Shown: positions 28,298 to 40,241 of the stretch, in pieces
Layout of the letters: each line of letters starts with the position of its first letter
Numbering within the stretch: position 1 is the stretch's first letter
Source: Archilochus colubris
Taxonomy: Eukaryota; Chordata; Aves; Apodiformes; Trochilidae
Length of the DNA: 64,000 nucleotides
Direction of reading: 5' to 3'
Assembly (NCBI GenBank): GCA_023079485.1
Contig: CM041086.1
Location: 12,222,401-12,286,400 of the forward strand
Program-made: the position numbers and the translations under genes
Notes under the pieces: model-generated
Told to the model about the DNA's origin: nothing
The model's input: the letters and a program-made list of their open reading frames with translations, nothing else
Databases searched by the model: none

Positions 28298-28465
28298 GGG
28301 GGGGCCGGGGGACACCTGCCGCGGGCCGTGAAGGGGGGATCTACAAGCGCTACCCCCACACCCCCCCGGGGCCGGTGGCGGAGCTGGGAGGGGGAAAACG
28401 GGGCAGGGGGTGAGGGGAGAGGGAGGAGGGAGTCTGCGGAGGACTGCAGGGGGCAGGGAGGGATC
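28298..28465 (+). other. G-run cluster with G-quadruplex potential
   Basis: The plus strand carries a dense series of G-runs (a run of 8 near 28298, then GGGG, GGGGGG, GGGGG, GGGG and GGG runs) separated by short spacers. It lies upstream of the NRK start and is the non-template strand for any plus-strand transcript. Several sets of four runs fit the G3+N1-7 pattern. This is a common feature of avian CpG islands. Confidence 0.45.
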
Positions 28466-28939
28466 GGGAGGGGTGATGGTGCGGAGAGAAAAGGGGGTTC
28501 AGGGTTAGGGACCCCAAGTCTGGGGTCTCGCTGCTGCCTGACCGTGAGCCGCCCAGGGGCAGCGGGATTGGAGGAGAGCCCAGGGGCTCCCGGCTCTCAG
28601 CCAGGAGCTTCCCCTCGCAGACAGCACACAGGGACAGTCCGGGGCCCCAGGCAGAGGGAAATTACACCAGCCATATAAAACAAACAAATAAACTAAGTAA
28701 CAAACAAACCCCACCTTTAAAACCTTGAAAACTACGTTTGAAAACAAAAAAAAGCAAACACTCCTAGACCGTTTCCTGAAAGTGACTATATATACAGATA
28801 AATATATGCAAATGCAAGCCCACAGAGGTGACACGATGCTGCTCCCACCTCAGAGCCACACATGTGCCACAGCAGCCACAGTCACGGTGGAGCCTGGCCC
28901 CACACACAACACAGGCAACCAGGAGGACATGAGCTGGAA

Positions 28940-29315
28940 CATCTTTCCCATAAGGAAAAGCTGAGAGAGCTGGGGTTCTTCATCCTGGGAAGAAGACCCC
29001 AGAGAGACCTTATTGCAGCCTTTTAGTACTTGGAGATTTAAAGAAAGATGGGAACAAGCTTTTTAGCAGGGCCTGTAGCAGCACCACAAGGAGTAATGGT
29101 TTAAAACTAAAGAGGGGAGATTAAGACTAGAAACAAGGAACAAATTTTTCACATTAAGGGTGATGAAAGACTGGCACAGGTTGCCCAGAGAGGTGGTAGA
29201 AGCCCCATTCCTGTAAACAGCCAAGGTCAGGTTGAAGATGGCTCTGAGCAACCTGATCCTGTTGAAGATGTCTGCCCATTGCAGGTAGGTTGGACAAGAA
29301 CCTTCCCTGCCAACC
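28940..29315 (+). mobile_element. CR1 fragment, plus orientation
   Basis: Sense-oriented CR1 ORF2 end and 3'UTR: AAGCTGAGAGAGCTGGGGTTC, then CTGGGAAGAAGACCCCAGAG, a TTCACATTAAGGGTGATGA segment, and GGCACAGGTTGCCCAGAGAGG with TGGTAGAAGCCCC. The terminal GGTCCCTTCCAACC and octamer tail are absent. It lies just outside the NRK CpG island. Confidence 0.8.
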
Positions 29316-31107
29316 TGAACCACTCTTTGAGTCCCTCAGGGTCCAGAGCAGGGCATGCCCCAAAGAGCTGCAGTGAGCTTCAGGGCTGCACATCACCATC
29401 AATTGCTGCCCATTGCAGTCCCCTTCACTCTGTGATTACAACTGCAGAAAGAACTTGTGTACATGAGAGTGTACAACTCAACTGTCATAGGGTGGAAGAA
29501 CTTGTGGATATTTCTGGGCCTCATACTTAAAGACAAAAGTCGGTGGTAATACACATTTCTGAGATTAAGTCCTTGAAAATTCTTGAACAATGCTTAGGAC
29601 TGGGACATTGTCCTCCTCAAAGATAGCAAGCAAAGGGGACAAAATTCTGAATCAGTATTTTCAGTCACAGACATGAAATCAAGATAAAGTTATCAAAGCA
29701 TCCTTGGTGCCTATGAGCACACCACAGCAGACACAACACCAGCAGCAGAGTGGCAGTGTTGTAATAAAGGCATTTAGCAATTTCCTTGAAATAAATGCTG
29801 ACGGATTCAACTCCAAAGTATTCTTTTAAAACAGCCCATGCTGGGTATATTATCTGCTAAAGTGACCCTGTCTTTTTGCTCTTTCTCAGTCTGTAGGCCA
29901 ACATATTGATGTGCCACTAAGATTTGAGGCTGATTACTGCATTAAAGCATAAGTTTGTTGAAGAACTAGATGTGCACAATGCAGCTATGTACAATAGGGG
30001 CAGAAATTCACATGCAGCAACAGCCCAGCCCAAGCCCCTCTCTGTGTCTAGCCACCCTTCTCCCCTGGGCAGCATTTAGGAAATTCTGGCCCTCACAGCA
30101 CCTTTGATAAAGTTAAGCCACAGTTTTTCTCCCCATTATAGCCTTCCTGCCTTACATAAATCCATCATTAGCCTTTCTGCTTGTGCTGTTTCTCACAATC
30201 CCTCTTTATCTCTTCTCTAACCTTCAGGCTTGTCCTTTGTCTCCTGCCACTTTCCACTTCCTTCCTGCTTCCCTGGTGAGACAGGGTGTGAAACTCCTGG
30301 CTGCTGCCTACCAGCCACCCTCCATCTTGGTCCATCTCTGAGATTCTTTGCCAAAATTAATCCTACCTGACTTGCTAACCTCTGGCGAGTGCTCAAACCT
30401 GAGGATTAATTTCCATTTGTTAGGAAGCTCTACCCAAAAATGATAGGCAAATATGATGTGGTATGATGTGGTTTTCATGTTTCTGCAGGCTTGCTTCAGT
30501 ATCCCTTTGTTACATGCTTTTGTTTTTATCACCACTTTTCATTGCCTCCCCTCCAGTGAACCCTGATGCTTGTAGAGTTTCTCTGGACACTCCAGTCCCA
30601 CTCACACCACTGTGAGAAGAGTTTTGGAAACAATTCTTCCTGCATTGCTGAAGAACCCAGAGCATCTTTCCCCCATAAAGACCTTTCAGGCTTACCAGAA
30701 GCAACAGCTGGTTTTGTCACTGACATTCAAAGCAGATCTGTTGAGGGTGAAAAAGCCACAAGGACATGGTGACTTTTCAGAGTAGAACCAGATTTGCAAG
30801 CCCTGAGTTCTTCATCACCAGCCTGATCACCAATTCTGCAGAAACTGAAACTGTGCTCCAAGTGTCCCCCCCAACCCCATGCCCTGTGTCTGCTCCAGCC
30901 CTCCCCTAAGCACTGCACAGACAGGGTGATGGTGCTATTGATGCCTTGCAAGAGGGTTGTCACACCTTCCTTGCCTGCATGAAGCCACATGGCAGAATAG
31001 CTTCCAGAAATCAGGAAATCAAATGCCTTAGTGCAACCTGACTGTTGGTCATTCACCGTACCAATAATGAAAAGTGAACTGGATTCCTTATGAGTAATGC
31101 AATTAAA

Positions 31108-31165
31108 AACAAGAAAAAACAACAACAACAACAAAAAACAAACAACAAAAACCAAACCCAAAACT
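31108..31165. repeat. (CAA)n / A-C-rich simple repeat
   Basis: Runs of CAA units (AACAACAACAACAAC) grade into CAAAA-type sequence, in spacer DNA. Confidence 0.85.
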
Positions 31166-32291
31166 CATGGCAATTAAATGCCATCAGTACAGCTCTCCTC
31201 TCCAACAGCCATAGTCAAATCTCTGTAGCCAAATTCAGCAACCACAGACGTGACAGAAAAACCTTTCTAATATCTGTGAGCATGCAAAGGATGTTTTGTA
31301 TTAAAAAGGGAAGTGCAAGCATGAAGGGGGAAGAACTTCCTCTGTTTCAGCAAAGGAAATGCCATTGTACCCCAGAAGTGCAGGGTTAATCCTCAGCTCT
31401 TCTATCTGCACACACCTCCGCAGCCTCAGCTTTGGGCCCATAGCACTACTACTAATAGTAATTGCCACTGCCAGATGTGATGCTCATAAAAGGAAGAGTG
31501 TTTAAACTTGAGGCTCAAATTGCCATGCTGCCTTGTTTCCTTTAGCTTTGTTTACACCACAGTCTCAGCTACAGGTGTGAAGCTAGCAGGGAAAAACCAA
31601 AAGGATAACTCAGAACAGGATTTCCCATCTACAGGAAACAAACAGCTTCTTAAAACATGGTTTCAGTCTGAATTGGACAAACTCTTTCCAGCACTTTTTT
31701 AGTTCTCTAAACTGTAAATTCATAGAAATTAATACTCAGAAAAACTCAAGACACAGAGGATCTTCTCCTTGAAATAATCTCCCCGGTTGTGCAGAGGGGG
31801 TGGAAATCCCTGCTGCTTCCATGGCTGTGGGACCATCCAGGATCAGCAGCTCATGGCATGGAGGTAGAGTCACAGTATGTACAGACTTCTATATACACTT
31901 CCCAGAACTTCCAGGGTCCAAATGCCAGCTTGACAAAAGAGAGCTCAGAAACCCCAAAGCTCAAGTTAGTGTCTCTGCTAGAGGAAGGAGGCAAACCCCA
32001 TGGTGAGCTCCTTTGTTCCCCACTCCAAGTTCATGGCAGAGAGCCTGACCCCAACATACCAGCCTTTCCCAGGACTCATCTCTGGAATGGCTCCCCAGCA
32101 CTTTCTCCAGACTCAAACAGGATCCACATGAACATCAGCTTTCCTTTGCACCAAACACACCCTGAGAGATTCCTTTGGCTGGAAGTTTTCTTACTTTCTG
32201 TACGGAAATAGCATTCTGACAGTGCCAGAGGTGACTGACACAGACTCAGACATCAGCACCTTCTCCCAGAATAAGAATCCTGTACAAAAAT

Positions 32292-32498
32292 TGTAGCAGG
32301 GAGAGCCTTTCTTGCTCCTGAGGCTCGACGAGCTGCTGGTTTCTCCCTTGCCTCGCACAAGAGTGAGCTTCGCTCTGTGTTGTGTGTCCCACCTTTATTG
32401 GCCTCCTGGTAATAGGGGGCCTGTCCTAACCAGGCACAGGTGGACTCATACCCACTCTTTGGCAACTCGAGGCACCTGGTTTATCTTGTTTCTCTACA
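32292..32498 (-). mobile_element. 207-bp LTR-like element (ordinary form of the same family)
   Basis: Read on the minus strand it runs from TGTAGAGAAACAAG to CTGCTACA, with a perfect 6-bp duplication AAAAAT (32286-32291 and 32499-32504). AATAAA (plus TTTATT at 32394-32399) follows a GGAGGCC segment and CCACCTGTGCCTGGTTAGG, shared with the other two family members. Inverted similarity is limited to the terminal TGTAG/CTACA, so this looks like a plain solo LTR of an ERVK-type element. GGCTCTC lies near its end (plus GAGAGCC at 32301-32307), which anchors the arm boundary of the foldback copy. Confidence 0.8.
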
Positions 32499-35400
32499 AA
32501 AAATCCCCAGAACTTCTGTTTTTATGTGAACTAAACATTTTAGACATCTATTTAGAGGCATAACCCTTAACAGAGAGGCAGGAAAGTGTCACAAAAGCCC
32601 ATTAAAACTGCTTCTAACTACAGAATTCACCCTCCCCTTCCAGAAGCTCTCTCTGGATTGCTGGAAAAGGCAGATCATTAGACTGACTAATGCTTTCAGA
32701 AAACATTTTGTCTCATTTAGTTGTACCAGAACCAGCTGTTAAGTGCTGATTACAGGAGAGTCAATGGGTGGCAACAGCCAGCATGGTATTAAACCCAACT
32801 TTCATCCATGAGTAGGGTCTCTTGGCTGCTGCTTGAATTCATTACCATTCACAGAATCATTCTGGAAGTGATTTATTGCTACTAATGGTTTTTATGAAGT
32901 CCTAGAGTACAAGAATAAAAAAATCTTGCTTTATTAGGCCAGACACTAACTTTAAAGTTGTCCCCTTCCGTTTCCAATTATAGCACAGGGTTTAGTACCG
33001 TGGGTGGCTTTGCTAGACTGTCAGAAACAAGATTACACATTACAAAACTGTTGAGGATTGTATACAGCTTGGATATGTCTTTGTGCTAGCTTGGTGGCAG
33101 GCACACAATGTCATGAGTTGTATTTGATGAACACAGAGAAGTCAAGAATACTTCTATCAGGACACACCTTGGAAAATACCAGTACAACATCACACAGCTG
33201 CTGCAAAAATACTTTGAATTGTAGGGGAAAGATTTAAGGCCATGGACACATAGTTACTTACATTCCAATTTAGCTAAAAAATGCTGAGAGATGAACCACC
33301 AACCCCTCCCTCTACCAGTATTTCTGTGCCCCATCCCTGCAGTGCTTGGAAATCACAGTAAGATGTCTTTGTTTTCAATGGCTTGTTGGATCAGGCTCTG
33401 AATATTTCTCATGCTTACTCCTATTTGAACTAAAGAAAATTTCACTCCATTCCAAACACATGAAGGCTGGGCCAGAAAGTAATATTTAAACCTGAGTCTG
33501 TCTCCTGATTTGCACTTTGCAGAAGCTACTGCATCAGGACCTAGACAGGGTACTACCTTGAGTAAACTGAGAATACCAGAAATCCAGACAAACAAACCAA
33601 ACCAGTCATTTCCCGTACAATACATGGGAGCACATACAGTAATTTTCAACTCTTTAAAAATTAAAGAACTTTTCTCAGTTCCTGGCAGCTGTGCTAGTTC
33701 AGTTTCACAGGATATCCAAAATGAGACCAAACAGCTTCCTTCCCAAAGGATTCCTGAGTGGACAGGCAAGCTGGAAAAAGTGCCTCTCACTACTATAAAT
33801 CATAGCCAGGATGTCCACCTCACTTCCCAGGGTAAAACTTAAAATATAGGTCTTCCACAAAACTTGCATGAGCCTTAACACTGCTCTAATGGGACTCTTG
33901 CAGAAATTTGTTTTCTTTTCAGCTGTGTACAAACGAGCCTGCCTGAGCCCAGCCTGTCCCTGTGGATCTCACTCAGCAGGAGGAACCCTCTCCTTGCAGG
34001 GCTGATAACCCTTTTTCACTGCATGACCCGTGACTTCACAGCATTGTTTCAGCAAACTTTGGAGTTTCTCAAGTAATAATGCTGCTGCTGTTGGAAATTT
34101 CCCATTTCCTGCCAGCCCAGCACATGTCCCTGCTATCCCTGACAACAGCCACACAGACACTTTCAGAGAAAGGAGTTCTACCTTCTGGACTAATGCTGTT
34201 TTACCCTTCTGGTTTTTGGACTCAGCTTCAGACAGTTGAATCCTCAATCTTCAATTTGTGCAGCAATACTTGAACTATGCAGATAATGTTTCCCTGTGTG
34301 AAAGCTGTTGCTGTTACATTGTCTCCCCATAAGAGTTTTTCCTATTCTACTTTTCTTCATCACCAGGTATTTCACTTTGCCTGTATGCCTCATATCTGAG
34401 CACCAGCAAAGTATCTGCCAGGGCAAGAGGGCAAGCTGTCAGTTTGGCAAAATTAAGAGCAAAATGATTTATTGAAATAAATTGAACTCATACATTTTAT
34501 ATTATTATTTCATGTTACTATTCTGCAGCCATCCGTAGATCTAAGTTTTCTCTTCTCTTCCCTTCCATCTTCTGCAAAGTTATTTCTTCATTCAGAGTGG
34601 CAACCATTTTAAATGCTTGCAAGGAACAGTAGCTATATGTTACTAGGTCATCAGATCCCAGTGGAGTTTATGAATACCATAATGAATTTCAGCCCAACAT
34701 CTGTCTGTTCTCTGAAACAGATGCAATTATGGGGGAAAAAAATAGCTGCTGCCTCTTCACAGGCTGATATCTCAGTAAAAAACCCAAAATACAAAGAAAA
34801 CTGACATAGAATAGCTTAATTACTACCACATTAAATTTATCAGTCAAAATATCCTGTGCTGCTTGCTTTTTTTGTGAAAACAAGAGAAGTTGTGGTAACT
34901 TTTCTGGCAGACAGGCAGAGGGTTTTTTCAACTTTTAGAAAATCTTGCAGGCATGGTTTTGGTTTTGCCAACCAAATGCTAACTTAGGATGACTCAGACC
35001 ATGGTTCCCTTTTATCCAAACCACTGAAGTTTTGTGGTTAGCTAAGAAGGAACTGGTATCTGAATCACCCTTGATTTGGAGGAATTGTCAGATGAAAGAC
35101 TTGGGCGCAGGGTTTGAGGGGAAGGGTGTTGGTTGGGTTCTTTTTACCCCTCTTGCATGAAGAAGAAAATAATCAACAACTTCAAAAGTGGGGACAGCTT
35201 TCACCATACATAAAAAAATATCAACACCCCCCCCAAACATTATCCAACCTTTTAAACCTTTTCAATGTCATGTGTCAGTCTGGGTACATTCTCCACAGAT
35301 TAAACAGATTTTTTTTCAGTCATGTTGCAAGCCTAACCTGCACCTCACAAAATTACACAATTTTTAAATTTGTCTTTAGCTTCAAAAAAGCCTACCTCAT

Positions 35401-38400
35401 TGCTCAAGCCACAGTTACATATCTGCAGTTCCCAGGTCCCCTGCTTCTCCTTTTCTTAGAGAAGAGAAAAAAAGGCAAAAGAGGAACTGTAATTTATGAG
35501 ACCCCATCCAGCCCTCCGGAACAAAACCTGCCCTCTGTGACCTATTAAACATCTTCAGGGAAGTCTCCTCTGTTCTCATTCCAATTTCTATTTAGTTCCA
35601 ACTTGCTTTTCATCTTGGTAGTTTGTCAACTTTGAACATTTCAAACGCACTTGAGTGCCCCAGTGCAGTGCCTGAGCCTTTTAAATCCTCCTCTTTTCCT
35701 CAAGGGAAATGTATCCCATCTTTGGGATGAAGCTGATTTTTTTTTGTTTGCACAACTGCTGGATGGGAAAGGGAAATTCATTTGAGCCTTGAGCAACAGA
35801 GTCCTCTTCCAACACTAACTCATGAATAAATCTATGCCTTTTCCTGCATATCCTTGCCAGTCATATCTAAACATTCTCTATCTCTGTATATTAATAACCA
35901 GCATGTAACTTCCAGCCAAGTTTCAATTATGTCTGTAACACCACACTCAGTCTGGGGGGAGGGTCTGTCAGTGCTCTCACTGCACCTCACTGTGGCTCTG
36001 GGAACACAGCACGTAGGTGCAACTCACCCTGATGCTGCTGCTGCACAGTGCAGCTGTCAGCTGAGACTGTAAACATTTTAAAAATTAAATTTGACACATT
36101 ATTCAGTGGCTTGGGAAGGATGGGAAGTCTCTGTACATCTGCCAGTCATTTGTTGATATTTAGTCATGGAAGGTTTGTGGGCAAGGAATATGTCTGTGCA
36201 GGTCCAAGACAGGGTGTATTCACTGTTTTTATTGATAACCTGGCAACAAACACCAAAGAATCGCTGCAGAATTCACAGGGGGCACAAAGAGGCAGTGGGG
36301 GAAAGTGGTACAGGGATGGACCATATAACATGCATGGGGCAGGAACCTAAGCCCTATTAAACAACAGTCACCTTGCAACTCGTGCAAGGTTATGTGGATG
36401 CTGTCTGTGGGGTGGCCAGGCTGGCACAGACTCTCCTCCCCATGCTGGCCCTGCTGCCCCAGCACAGCCTGGACAGGGCCCAGAACACTCTGTGGCTAAA
36501 GGGCTGATGGAATCGTGGAAGATGGACTAGGGAAGGGACTTTACCTCCCACATGGCTTTGCTGAGAGGGATGCTGGGACAGCAGCTCCAGCATCTTTCTA
36601 ACATTGCACAAAGCAGAAATGAAGATTTGGACTCAGCACTAGGAAGTGGTACAAAAATTAAGATCTGAGCACAAAGCAATTTACTGCACACACCTTGACT
36701 GCTAAAGATCTTACCCTGTTAAAATGAGAAGTGGGCATTTTAATCACAAAAGGCACCAAACAATAAAAACAAAACAAACAAAAAACCCCAAAACTAAGAC
36801 AAAAGAAACAAAGGCACCACCTGTCAATAGACCTGTTGGTTGCCAGTTCTCATGGGTCTCTTTTTCTGGTTCCTAGGGTAAACGAAAGAGTGCTCAGACC
36901 TTCCCAAGTTGCTGCTTTCAGCAACCAATTCAATAGTCCAAAGTAACTAGTGAACAAGATGACCTGACCATAGCTGCTTCTCTGCCACCCAGGCAATCCA
37001 TCCCCTCCACAGGGCTGCCTGACTGCTTTTAGGAGTCAAGTCACGACCAAACAAAGAGCTGGAACCCTATAGCACACTTAGGCTTAGCCTTTCAGGAAGG
37101 AGAACTGGGGATTTCAACCAGCTTCCCTTTTCACAGAAGCTTAAGTTCTTTAAGGAGTTTAGGCTCATAAACCAATTAAGCATCTTTAAGTCCTGAAGCT
37201 CTCATACCTTCTCTGAGCAATTTCCATGCTTACATTGCTTGAAAGGGTTAAAGCTGATTTCATCTAGACGAGGCTTGAGCATCTTATGAGGTCACGGGGT
37301 GAGCAATCCCAAGCAGAGCTGGTGAGTCTGGAATCCTCTGCAGACCAAACCTGGGGTGCTGCACTCCTGTGGCCTCGTTTCTGCAAACAAATTCTTACAG
37401 GTTTGAAAAAGGCCAACTTCACCTTTAATTCTTTGCTCTTCAGAAGACCCAGTTCTAGGTTAAAAAGTAATAGTTCGCCCATGAGCTCGTAAAATTTATA
37501 CATTAAGAGTGGGAGTGAAACAGCCATTATCTGCAGTTACACATTCAGTGTGGTAGTAGGCAGATAAAACTGGTGTGTCAGCTGCTTGAGCCCCATCCCA
37601 GTACCTTCTCTGCCCTTCGTTTTTCCTTCAGATTAGTTAACATCAAATAAAGGAGAATCCTAGTCCTAAATTTTCATATTCTTCAAAACAAAATTATACA
37701 ACCAAGCCCCCTTTGTTTCCTGTAGGACATATCCTCCATAGCTTGATGTATTTATATAAACAGTATATATAGGTTTGCACTATATACACATAAAGCTACT
37801 GCATCTCCTAAATGCTGTAATTTTCATAGATGGTCTTTTGAAGTCAGTTAATAACCATACATCATTATGTTGTGTTAAAAAACAGTTTTGACTCCTGCAC
37901 AGGAAAAACAACACACTGCAGGAACAATGCGATTCTGTAAACAGTTGTGGATTAACATTCAGCGACCACTGAATCTTCTCTGTGATTAAAAATCCCCACT
38001 AGCTGCCCAATCTGCTTTTGTTACTAAACTCTCTGTCATTTTATAGCAATAAAAATACAGTTCGCCCACTCACTTGAGGTCAGTCATGTGCTCATGCCTG
38101 AAAAGGAGCATTTACACGAGGGTTACGTGAAGGGCAGACCTGCTCCATTGCTCTGGAGCTGCTACTGCTGCTGCTCGCTTACAAGGTCACCATCCCCTGT
38201 TTCTTCTAAAACAGTGACAAATCATCCCAGAAAACACCTAATCCATCAGCTCTGCCTGCTCAGCACCCAGACAGTGGCCTCTGCATGAGGTTTACCCTAG
38301 GAGGACATGGGCACTGAGGCAAAGCCCCTGGACCATGAAGCAGATCTGAGGTTGCTTTCCAAAATTAGCCCAGTTGTCCCAGTAAGGCACTGTCTACAGT

Positions 38401-39034
38401 TCATTAGAACTCATCAGTAAGCCCATCCACAGCTTTGACCATGAAACATCCCAGCCTAAACCCTCCACAAACAGGAGCCATCTCACAAGTTCCTCCCTCC
38501 CTGCAGTCACCTGTGTTTCCTCCCTATACAGATGGCACTTCAAAAACATACCTCACCTTTTAAGTCGAAATTCCTCAAGGCCAGGCAGCTCTTACTGACA
38601 CATTTCCAGCACAACTCTTTCCACCAGCTCAGCCCCTCTGCTCCTCACCCCAGAGCCAGCAGCGCTCCCCAGGGCCTCAGGCTCCAGGGGTGGGGATGTG
38701 CAACCACCTGCCTGAAGCCGAGCTCCCTCACCAGGCAGCACCCAGCAGTCATGGCTGGTAGAGAAGGTGAACACAGCCATAGCTGGTTAGCTTGGATTTT
38801 ATACCCTCCCTCTTTGATAAAACCTTTGCAGGGCCCCCCTCCTGGCAGAGACAAAGCAGAACTGTCTGTGCAACCTGGAGCCTACACGGAGCGCAGCCAC
38901 CACAGGGCTTCCGCCCTTCTTCTGCAGCACAAGAGGCTCCAGGTCCTCACGCACCAACACCCTCCTCCACAACTTCCCTCCATTAGTTGCTAGATGTCTC
39001 AGCTGTAATTAATCCCATGCCAGACACCTTCTCT

Positions 39035-39233
39035 TGTAGTGAAATGAGGCAATCAGGTGCCACTAATTGCCAGGTAGTAGGCGTGAGCTGAGTTTGTGAG
39101 TTTGAGCCTTACCTTTTATTGGCCCCGTGGTCCTGCTCATGGGGCCCGCCCTAATCAGGCACAGGTGGGCTTAACACAAGCTCATGCCCACTACCTGGCA
39201 ATTAGTGGCACCTGGTTGCCTCATTTCACTACA
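39035..39233 (-). mobile_element. 199-bp LTR-like element with 55-bp terminal inverted repeats
   Basis: It begins TGTAGTGAAATGAGG and ends CCTCATTTCACTACA, flanked by a perfect 6-bp duplication TTCTCT (39029-39034 and 39234-39239). The terminal 55 bp at each end are reverse-complementary with three mismatches. In minus orientation it carries AATAAA (plus TTTATT at 39115-39120) preceded by GGGGCC, as in the foldback arms. Long inverted termini are abnormal for an LTR and suggest a shortened derivative of the foldback form. No coding capacity. Confidence 0.85.
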
Positions 39234-40224
39234 TTCTCTTCCTTCGAGTCAGCTCCTGCCAGGTGCAGGGGCTTTGTGCTCATCCTGAACCTGCAGCCCC
39301 ACCACAGCTGCTTCAGCCCAGACACGAGTGCCACGGGGAGCGGGCAGCCCTGTGCCTCTGCAGCCCTGTGTCTGTCCACCTTCCTCCTCTACCTCCATGC
39401 CACCATTACAGCTCCCGTGGCCCAGTGTGTGACAAAGTGTCCCCTGCACAGCCCTGGCCAGCTCCCGGTGTCAGAGCAGAGCACTGGCTCCTGTCCTACA
39501 GGCAGAGATGGGGATTCAGGCAGCAGACCCTGGGCAGCGACCCCCAGGCTTTACCTAGCCCAGCTCTGGTCCCCTCCAGCCTTGGTCCTTTCCTGGCTGT
39601 GCTGGAGGTTGCCCTGGTACAGGGAGACCCCCGTGCACCTTCTCTTCTTTAACCCGCCCTCTAAAAGCAGAGATGTTCCTTGAGGTGCCTGGGACCACAG
39701 GCGGGTGCTGTGGGTCCTTTCTAGGCTGCGTGCCTTGTACACCTCTCACGTTGAAGCAACAATAGCACTTATATTCAATTTTTTTCCTAGGTGCTTTTTG
39801 CTTTAATTTTAAAAAAATCCAGATAAATTAGAAAAAAACCTCTTAGTTTAACACTGAACTACTTGAACCTTTTTCTTCTTTTTGCTGGACTTAGATTATC
39901 CCACAGAGATCAATTGTTTTTTTTCTTGTCCAGACATGTCTTCCTTCTCAGCCAGATAACAATTTGCTTCACTTTTGTGTGGCTGTATGGGTTTGTGTTT
40001 TCTCTTGACATTTCTGTGGACGAGCAGCAAAGGTTGCTGTTGCTGTTTCTTTTTGGCTTATTTTGATGATTCTCCCATACTGATGCTAGCTGTTTTTTCA
40101 GTCCTATTTAATCCCTTTTGTGGTCACCTCCAATTTTCCAATGCAGATGCTGGCATTAAATTGCCTGTTATCTTGTCCTAATTTCTTTGTTAAAATTGCT
40201 GGGAGGATAATCAGAATTTATCTC

Positions 40225-40241
40225 TTTTTTTTTTTTTTTTT
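40225..40241. repeat. 17-bp poly-T run
   Basis: Uninterrupted T run in spacer DNA, followed by a TC-rich tail. Confidence 0.9.

Larger units (their letters stand above)
27560..28640 (-). promoter_or_regulatory. CpG-island promoter of the NRK-like gene
   Basis: About 1.1 kb is strikingly G+C-rich and CpG-dense, in sharp contrast with AT-rich DNA on both sides (A/T-rich runs just left of 27540, and ATATAAAACAAAC at about 28673 on the right). It contains coding exon 1 and the 5'UTR side of the minus-strand gene. No TATA box is seen in the 200 bases upstream of the ATG, so a dispersed CpG-island type of initiation is likely. The plus strand shows no plausible first exon, although an antisense non-coding transcript cannot be excluded. 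Confidence 0.8.

Noticed and set aside
36100..36660. Possible degraded retroelement with a VFIDNL-like motif on plus
   Set aside because: A short CR1-like reverse-transcriptase resemblance (about 36220-36260) is not supported by ordered flanking matches.
38532..38993. 153-codon plus-strand open frame
   Set aside because: Low-complexity, proline/histidine/serine-rich translation with no family resemblance and no flanking splice or promoter signals.
39096..39683. 195-codon plus-strand open frame in a GC-rich patch
   Set aside because: It starts inside the 39035 LTR-like element, overlaps open frames on the other strand and shows no recognisable domain; most likely a chance frame in GC-rich DNA.
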